Shown here in pieces: positions 58,952-64,000 of a stretch of 64,000 bases of DNA (position 1 is its first letter; each line of letters begins with the position of its first letter). The translations under genes and the position numbers were made by a program. The notes under the pieces were generated by a model. That model was not told the DNA's origin. It searched no databases and was given only the letters and a program-made list of their open reading frames with translations. This DNA is from JBFIHF01 sp964411125 (GTDB taxonomy: Bacteria; Myxococcota_A; Bradymonadia; Bradymonadales; Bradymonadaceae), in assembly GCA_964411125.1 (NCBI GenBank), contig CAYPJU010000004.1, positions 1-64,000 on the forward strand, given 5' to 3'.

Positions 58952-59410
58952 ATGTTTCGAGGCCAGTACGAACACACGATGGACGCAAAAGGGCGAGTCA
59001 GCTTGCCTGCGCGTTTTCGTGAAGTACTCGCCGACCGCGACCCCACGGGCGACAGCGCCGACCGAGTAATCCTGACGCGTACTTTTCAGAAGTGCCTCGT
59101 ACTTTACCCGTTGGACCAATGGCTGACCTTCGAACAGAAAATCCGGCAGCTCCCGCAGTTCGACCCGCACGTGCAGCAGCTCAAGCGGGTCTACATCGCC
59201 GGGGCGATCGAATGTTCGCTGGACAGCCACGGGAGGCTTCTCATCCCGCAGCCGATGCGAGAATTCGCCAACTTGGAACGAGAAGTGGTCTGGATCGGAC
59301 AGCTCGACACGCTGGAACTGTGGTCGAACTCCCGCTGGCAGACCGTGGTCGAAGATGCTTTGCAGGACCCCAAAGGTCTCGCGGAGGCGATGGCAGAGCT
59401 CGGGCTCTGA
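58952..59410 (+). CDS. mraZ: Transcriptional regulator MraZ
   Basis: The 152-residue protein has the two SpoVT/AbrB-like half-domains of MraZ: an N-terminal MFRGQYEHTMDAKGRVSLPARFRE and a second repeat IECSLDSHGRLLIPQPMREF, sharing the DxKGRxxLPxxFRE-like pattern that builds the ring-shaped DNA-binding form. MraZ represses the dcw (division and cell wall) operon, and the box-like repeats sit just upstream. The ATG at 58952 is where family homology begins; a longer frame from 58826 would overlap the promoter. Confidence 0.95.
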   Translation: MFRGQYEHTMDAKGRVSLPARFREVLADRDPTGDSADRVILTRTFQKCLVLYPLDQWLTFEQKIRQLPQFDPHVQQLKRVYIAGAIECSLDSHGRLLIPQPMREFANLEREVVWIGQLDTLELWSNSRWQTVVEDALQDPKGLAEAMAELGL

Positions 59411-59538
59411 CGCGCTGACGCAGCCGCCGGGAAGCGGTTGGTGTTCCTTCATGGATGAAGCAGTGGCGTATCCTCTTCGCCATTGAGGCCCAAGGACGGG
59501 CCACTTTTTCCCACCGAACACCCCCGACAGGAGAGAAC

Positions 59539-60486
59539 GTGGAGTCGTACGCGAGCGAGTGGCATGAGCCTGTCCTGGTCGAGGAAGTCCTCGATCATCT
59601 GGGCGTCACTGCGGGCGGACGCTACATCGACGGGACTCTGGGCGGGGGAGGGCACACCCAGGCGATCTTGGATGCTTCGGGCCCCGACGGGACGGTCGTC
59701 GCCTTCGACCGCGACGCCACGGCGATCGAGTTCGCGAAGGCGCGGCTCGCTTCGTACGGAGCGCGAGTGACCTTCGTGCATGGAAACTACGGGGACGTCG
59801 AGACGTTGGCGGCCGATCACCTGCCCGTCGACGGCTTCCTCGTCGATGCCGGGGTGAGCTCGCGACAGCTCGACGACGCATCGCGAGGATTCAGCTTTCG
59901 TAACGACGGCCCACTCGACATGCGGCTCGGGGCGGATACCCCCACGCTCGCCGAGTATCTGGATCAGGTCGACGAACAAGACCTCGCGAACGCGCTGTAC
60001 AAGTGGGGTGAGATCAAGTCCTCGCGTCGTGTCGCGGCCGCCATTCTTCAGGCGCGACGGTCGGGCGAGGTCGATTCCACCACCGACCTGACCCGGGTGG
60101 TGGAGGAGACGATCGGGCGCGGGGCCGGGAGCGGTCGAAACACCCGCAAGATCCATCCGGCGACGCTGGTCTTTCAGGCGCTTCGCATCGCGGTGAACCG
60201 CGAGCTGGAGCATCTGGAGCGTGCGCTGGAGTCGATCCCGAGGGTCGTTCGCTCCGGGGGCCGGGCGGTCTTCATCTCGTTTCACTCCCTCGAAGACCGG
60301 GCCGTGAAGCTCGGCTTTCGAGACCTCTCGACCGATTCGCTACCGCCCGGACTCCCCATTCCGGCGGACGCGACGCACGTGGAAGGAAAGATTCTGACCG
60401 GACGACCGGTGACGCCGTCCGACGAAGAGATTCAACGCAACCCGAGGTCACGCAGCGCGAAGCTCCGTGCCCTCGAAGTACTGTAG
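59539..60486 (+). CDS. rsmH: 16S rRNA (cytosine-1402-N4)-methyltransferase
   Basis: The 315-residue MraW/RsmH enzyme methylates N4 of C1402 in 16S rRNA using SAM. It begins ASEWHEPVLVEEVLDHL and has the SAM site DGTLGGGGHTQAIL, FDRDATAI, the region FLVDAGVSSRQLDDASRGFSF, and SFHSLEDRAVK near the end. GTG at 59539 follows AGGAGAG by 4 nt and gives a normal length; the ATG at 59455 would add 28 unmatched residues. It is the second gene of the cluster, with 128 bp after mraZ. Confidence 0.95.
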   Translation: MESYASEWHEPVLVEEVLDHLGVTAGGRYIDGTLGGGGHTQAILDASGPDGTVVAFDRDATAIEFAKARLASYGARVTFVHGNYGDVETLAADHLPVDGFLVDAGVSSRQLDDASRGFSFRNDGPLDMRLGADTPTLAEYLDQVDEQDLANALYKWGEIKSSRRVAAAILQARRSGEVDSTTDLTRVVEETIGRGAGSGRNTRKIHPATLVFQALRIAVNRELEHLERALESIPRVVRSGGRAVFISFHSLEDRAVKLGFRDLSTDSLPPGLPIPADATHVEGKILTGRPVTPSDEEIQRNPRSRSAKLRALEVL

Positions 60487-60503
60487 CAGCAGCAGGAGAC
60501 GTG

Positions 60504-60866
60504 ATGTTGAAGAGATGGTTCAAGAATGTGATCGCCGACTCGTTCCGGGTTGCCGCCATCGGCACTTTCCTGACAATTGCAGCGACGTTGATGATGGTTC
60601 ACGTCTGGAACCAGTATCAGATCCTCAACATCGGGTACGAGATCGCGGAAGTGACGACGCAGCACCAGCGCCTCCTCGAGGAGAACAAGAAGCTCGCGAT
60701 CGAAGCGGCCGTCGTGGGGCGCACCGAGCGGCTCTCCAACGTCGCGGTCGAACGCTACGGGCTTGTGCCGGTCCAACCCGAGCAGGTGCGGCCGCTCGTG
60801 TTCGAAGTCGCTCAGGAAGATCCCGCGGTGATCGTGAACGAAGAGCCCGTGGCGCTCGCAAACTGA
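60504..60866 (+). CDS. ftsL: FtsL-like bitopic division protein
   Basis: The 120-residue protein has one membrane helix (about 18-37; AIGTFLTIAATLMMVHVW) and a periplasmic coiled-coil segment (QHQRLLEENKKLAIEAAVV) followed by ERYGLVPV, the pattern of FtsL. Sequence identity in this family is low, so position between rsmH and ftsI is the main support. FtsL works with FtsB and FtsQ to activate septal FtsW/FtsI. ATG at 60504 with AGGAG 5 nt upstream is better than GTG at 60501. Confidence 0.85.
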   Translation: MLKRWFKNVIADSFRVAAIGTFLTIAATLMMVHVWNQYQILNIGYEIAEVTTQHQRLLEENKKLAIEAAVVGRTERLSNVAVERYGLVPVQPEQVRPLVFEVAQEDPAVIVNEEPVALAN

Positions 60867-60876
60867 AGGAAGGACC

Positions 60877-62934
60877 GTGGACGGCGACAAGAGAGACTTT
60901 TGGGTTCGATTTCGGATGTCCGTCGTCGCCGCCGTCCTGATGGCGATGTTTTGTGCCGTCATCGCGCGGGTCTATTACCTGCAGACGGTCGAGAACGAGC
61001 ACCTCAACGAGAAGGGTAACGTTCAGACTCACAAGAGCATCAAGCTCAAGGCGAAGCGTGGCAGCATCCTCGATCGCAACGGCGTCGAGCTCGCGGTCAG
61101 CGTCGAGTCGCCGAGCATCGCGGTCCGCCCGCGCCTCATCGAAGACAAAGACGCGATGGCGAAGAAGCTGGCCGAGATCCTGGAGATTTCGCCCGAGCGG
61201 GTTCGTAAGCGCCTGGACTCCAAATCGCGTTTCGTCTGGTTGAAGCGCCAGGCGTCCCCGCGCGCGGGTGAGCTCGCCAAGGCACTCGATCACAAAGGGG
61301 TCGAGGTACATCTCGAGGCGAAACGTTTCTACCCGCTGAAGGAGCGGGCCGGACAGCTGGTCGGATTCACCAACATCGACGGCGTCGGTCTCGAGGGGCT
61401 AGAGCGCGCCTTCGAGTCGCAGATCGCCGGAGGCGAGTATCGGCTGGAGGGCGTGCGGGACGCTCGCGGGCGGACGATTCTCTCGGACGACATGCCCGAG
61501 TTCGACCGCTTCGAAGGCAATTCGATCGTCCTGACGATCGACGAGAGGATTCAGCGGGTCGCCGAAGAGGCGCTCGCCGAGCAGGTAAAGGAGCACGAAG
61601 CGAAGGGAGGATACGCAGTCGCGCTCGACCCGAAGACGGGGGAGGTGCTCGCGCTCGCAAACACTCCCAGCTTCGACCCGAACCACTTCAACACGGCGAC
61701 CGCCGACGACTGGCGCATGCGCGTCGTGACGGACACGTTCGAACCCGGCTCCGTCTTCAAGCCGTTCGTCCTGGCGGCGGCACTGCAGGAAAACGCGACG
61801 GAGCTGCACACGCTCTACGACTGCGAGATGGGGCGGATTCGCATCGGCCGCTACACGATCGGGGACTCCCACCCGATCGGGATGGCTTCGGCGGCTCAGA
61901 TCATTCAGGAGTCGTCGAACATCGGCGCCTACAAGCTCGCCCAGACCATCGGTCGCGAGAAGCTCTATCAGTACTTGAAGTCTTTCGGCTTCGGTTCCAC
62001 GACGGGTGTCGGCCTGCGAGGCGAGCAGCCGGGTGTCGTGTGGCCCCCGGACCGGTGGGCGGAAGTCTCTTTCGCGAACATCGCTTTCGGTCAGGGCGTC
62101 ACTGCGACGCCGCTGCAGGTGGCCAATGCCACCGCAGCGATCGCCAACGGCGGGATGTTGATGGAGCCTCGGGTGGTGAAGAAGATCATCGACAAGGAAG
62201 GGAACGTCGTCGAGGAGACGACCCCGACCCTGAAGCGGCGCATCATCACCCCCGAGACGGCTCGCGACACCGCCTGGGCGATGAGCCTCGTCACCCGGAA
62301 GGGGGGGACGGGAACGAACGCTGCGATGGAGCACTATACCGTCGCCGGAAAGACCGGGACGGCGCAGAAGGTGAACCCCGAGACTCGCCGCTACGACAAT
62401 CTGTGGCTCGGGTCGTTCGTGGGGTTCGTCCCCGCCGAGGATCCCGCCGTGGTCGTCGCGGTGATGATCGACGAGCCTCGAGGCCGAGGGTTCGGTGGCG
62501 TCGTCGCAGCACCTGCGTTCCTCAAGATCGCTAACGAGGCTCTCAAGGTGAAGGGGGTCGTCCCCATCCCCGAGTCGGAACGGTTCCAGTTCGACGAAGA
62601 GAAGTACCCCTCGAAGTTCAAGAAAAAGAAGGTCGCAGACGTCACCCAGCCCGAGGAGCCGGTGCAGTTGGAGCTGGAGCCGTTCGCGGTCGCGGTGGAG
62701 GAGCGCCCGGATGGAAGTGTCCCCGATCTCCGTGGTCTGACGCTGCGTGAAACGATCCGTGAAGTCCGCTCGCTGGGGGGACTGCCGACGGTCGAAGGTT
62801 GGGGGAGAGTCGTCTCCCAGGAGCCCCCGCCCGGCACGCCCCTCGACGAGGCGACGGCGATCGCGGTGGTCCTTTCGCCATCGACGCGCGAGTCCCTGAT
62901 GGCCGAGGAACCGTCGCTCGGAAGGTCCGAGTGA
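60877..62934 (+). CDS. ftsI: Septal transpeptidase (class B PBP) with PASTA domain
   Basis: The 685-residue class B penicillin-binding protein has an N-terminal membrane helix (about 12-35), a dimerisation domain, and the transpeptidase domain with the SxxK active-site Ser (TFEPGSVFKPF, about 290), SxN (ESSNIGAY) and KTG (AGKTGTAQK, about 490). It is longer than E. coli FtsI because of a C-terminal PASTA domain (about 614-668; VPDLRGLTLRETIREVRSLG) as in SpoVD-type and deltaproteobacterial versions. GTG at 60877 has GGAAGGA upstream. It follows ftsL after 10 bp and is followed directly by murE. Confidence 0.94.
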   Translation: MDGDKRDFWVRFRMSVVAAVLMAMFCAVIARVYYLQTVENEHLNEKGNVQTHKSIKLKAKRGSILDRNGVELAVSVESPSIAVRPRLIEDKDAMAKKLAEILEISPERVRKRLDSKSRFVWLKRQASPRAGELAKALDHKGVEVHLEAKRFYPLKERAGQLVGFTNIDGVGLEGLERAFESQIAGGEYRLEGVRDARGRTILSDDMPEFDRFEGNSIVLTIDERIQRVAEEALAEQVKEHEAKGGYAVALDPKTGEVLALANTPSFDPNHFNTATADDWRMRVVTDTFEPGSVFKPFVLAAALQENATELHTLYDCEMGRIRIGRYTIGDSHPIGMASAAQIIQESSNIGAYKLAQTIGREKLYQYLKSFGFGSTTGVGLRGEQPGVVWPPDRWAEVSFANIAFGQGVTATPLQVANATAAIANGGMLMEPRVVKKIIDKEGNVVEETTPTLKRRIITPETARDTAWAMSLVTRKGGTGTNAAMEHYTVAGKTGTAQKVNPETRRYDNLWLGSFVGFVPAEDPAVVVAVMIDEPRGRGFGGVVAAPAFLKIANEALKVKGVVPIPESERFQFDEEKYPSKFKKKKVADVTQPEEPVQLELEPFAVAVEERPDGSVPDLRGLTLRETIREVRSLGGLPTVEGWGRVVSQEPPPGTPLDEATAIAVVLSPSTRESLMAEEPSLGRSE

Positions 62935-64000
62935 ATGCGTCTCTCCGACCTGGTTGCAGATCTGGACGGTGTGGTGAACGCCGAGGTCGGAGACGATCCG
63001 GTGCTCGATGCGGTCGTCTTCGACTCACGTGAAGCCCGCGAAGGGGCCCTCTTCGCAGCTCTCGTAGGGGCCCGGGCGGACGGACACGACCACGCGGAAT
63101 CCGCGATCCGGGCGGGAGCGTCGGCGCTCCTGACCGAGAGGTCGCTCGAGCTCGCCACGCCTCACGTCGTCGTCGACGACACCCGCGCTCGGCTGGGCGA
63201 AGTTGCACGGCTCGTCTACGGAGACCCTTCGGCGCAGATGACCGTCATCGGGATCACGGGGACCAATGGCAAGACGACGGTCTCCTACCTGGTGGAGCGG
63301 GTCCTGGCACACGCGGGCCGACCCACCGGAGTGCTGGGGACGGTCAACTACCGCTGGCCCGGCCATCTGCTCCCCGCAGCCAACACGACCCCGGAGAGCG
63401 CGAAGGTTCAGTCGCTCCTCGCGCGGATGCGAGACGATGGTGTCACCACCGTCGCGATGGAGGTCTCGAGCCACGGTCTTGCGACCCACCGGCTCGAGGG
63501 GACGAGCTTCGACGTCGGGGTCTTCACGAATCTGAGCCAGGATCATCTCGATTTTCACCACACGATGGAGGAGTACCGGCGGGCCAAGGAGCGTCTTTTC
63601 TCCCTCTACCTCCCTCGCGCCGCGGCGGCGGGGAAATCTCCGGTCGCGGTCGTGAACGCCGACGACGACGAAGGAGCGCGGCTCGGTCGGATGTCGTTGG
63701 ATGACGTCCGGTTCGTGAGCTACTCGGCGACGGGAAAACCCGTCGAGTGGCGCTGCGAGCGCTGGAGCCAATCGATCGAGGGGACGCGGATGCGGGTCGC
63801 TCATCCGGGGGGCGTCAGCGAACTTCATACGCGGCTGCTTGGCGAGTTCAACGTGTCCAACGTGCTGGCGACCCTGGCGGCGACCGTTTCGGTGGGCGTT
63901 CCCGTGGAGGTCGCGGCCGAGGCCCTGGAGCAGATGCGGGGGGTGCCGGGCCGGCTCGAGCACCTCGGTGGAGGCGGGCGACCCGACGTGTTCGTCGACT
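62935..64000 (+). CDS. murE: UDP-MurNAc-tripeptide ligase, truncated by the window edge
   Basis: The frame runs 355 codons into the right window edge without a stop. It matches MurE: N-terminal MRLSDLVADLDG and AVVFDSREAREGALFAAL, the ATP-binding loop GITGTNGKTTVSYLV, NTTPESAKVQSLLARM, EVSSHGLATHRLEG, FTNLSQDHLDFHHTMEEY and LLGEFNVSNVLA. MurE adds the third peptide residue (meso-diaminopimelate or lysine) to UDP-MurNAc-L-Ala-D-Glu. The motif that tells these amino acids apart lies beyond the window, so specificity is unknown. The ATG follows the ftsI stop immediately. Confidence 0.95.
   Translation, partial: MRLSDLVADLDGVVNAEVGDDPVLDAVVFDSREAREGALFAALVGARADGHDHAESAIRAGASALLTERSLELATPHVVVDDTRARLGEVARLVYGDPSAQMTVIGITGTNGKTTVSYLVERVLAHAGRPTGVLGTVNYRWPGHLLPAANTTPESAKVQSLLARMRDDGVTTVAMEVSSHGLATHRLEGTSFDVGVFTNLSQDHLDFHHTMEEYRRAKERLFSLYLPRAAAAGKSPVAVVNADDDEGARLGRMSLDDVRFVSYSATGKPVEWRCERWSQSIEGTRMRVAHPGGVSELHTRLLGEFNVSNVLATLAATVSVGVPVEVAAEALEQMRGVPGRLEHLGGGGRPDVFVD

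Noticed and set aside
57836..59521. 561-residue minus-strand frame over the small genes and mraZ
   Set aside because: It spans promoter, two small genes and mraZ with no motif.
1..64000. tRNA or rRNA genes
   Set aside because: No cloverleaf with conserved TTCGAAT-type loop and CCA-ready acceptor, and no conserved rRNA stretches, were seen.

Overview
This is a GC-rich bacterial chromosome segment, densely coded on both strands. It most resembles the Myxococcota / Bradymonadales group of the former Deltaproteobacteria. That placement is an inference from gene style: three large Hanks-type kinase proteins, many lipoproteins with Asn/Gly/Asp-rich linkers after the lipobox, kelch and beta-propeller surface proteins, a MYXO-CTERM-like tail (GCGC, membrane segment, Arg run) and a PEGA protein. 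There is no rRNA, recognisable tRNA, CRISPR array, prophage or intact insertion sequence.

Layout. 1-1121 is non-coding: a palindromic segment that could form a structured RNA (about 270-430) and a roughly 30-bp tandem array of imperfect hairpins (732-1066), followed by a Gly-rich lipoprotein. 2.7-4.6 kb (minus) is a YhaM-type exoribonuclease and a PspA-like protein. 4.8-9.9 kb holds two zinc-ribbon membrane kinases, the second with a degenerate kinase core and an extracytoplasmic formylglycine-generating-enzyme-like domain, with a small exported protein between them. 9.9-15.0 kb is a tightly overlapped purine operon, purB-purC-purS-purQ-purL. 15-21.5 kb is envelope material: a propeller lipoprotein, a nuclease/phosphatase-fold lipoprotein and two tandem paralogous lipoproteins, followed by an acyltransferase and an SDR-like protein with overlapping starts. 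23.4-32.5 kb is a HEAT-repeat protein divergent from a giant 2,453-residue TPR protein. 32.6-34 kb has a methyltransferase convergent with an alpha/beta hydrolase.

34.1-39.9 kb contains all three genes of the poorly understood AmmeMemoRadiSam set: the radical SAM enzyme and Memo protein adjacent on plus, and the AMMECR1 protein on minus beyond an M15-type peptidase and trmL. 40-46.2 kb is a kinase/cyclase-like/AAA/TPR fusion followed by an AarF/UbiB kinase. 46.2-52.4 kb has an RluD-type pseudouridine synthase, a small protein, an FHA coiled-coil protein, and a sensor kinase coupled to a nuclease-fold protein. 52.7-53.9 kb encodes a protein that looks like a degenerate relative of IS200-like (HUH) transposases, with hairpins upstream. 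54-58.7 kb has an SPFH protein, a PEGA protein, a kelch lipoprotein and two overlapping small genes, the second apparently starting at CTG. The window ends in the division/cell-wall cluster: an MraZ-box-like promoter, then mraZ, rsmH, a ftsL-like gene, a PASTA-containing ftsI and a truncated murE.

All assignments come from reading motifs by eye; no database searches were run. Start codons were chosen from signal peptides, Shine-Dalgarno sequences and 4-bp stop/start overlaps, and uncertain ones are flagged.
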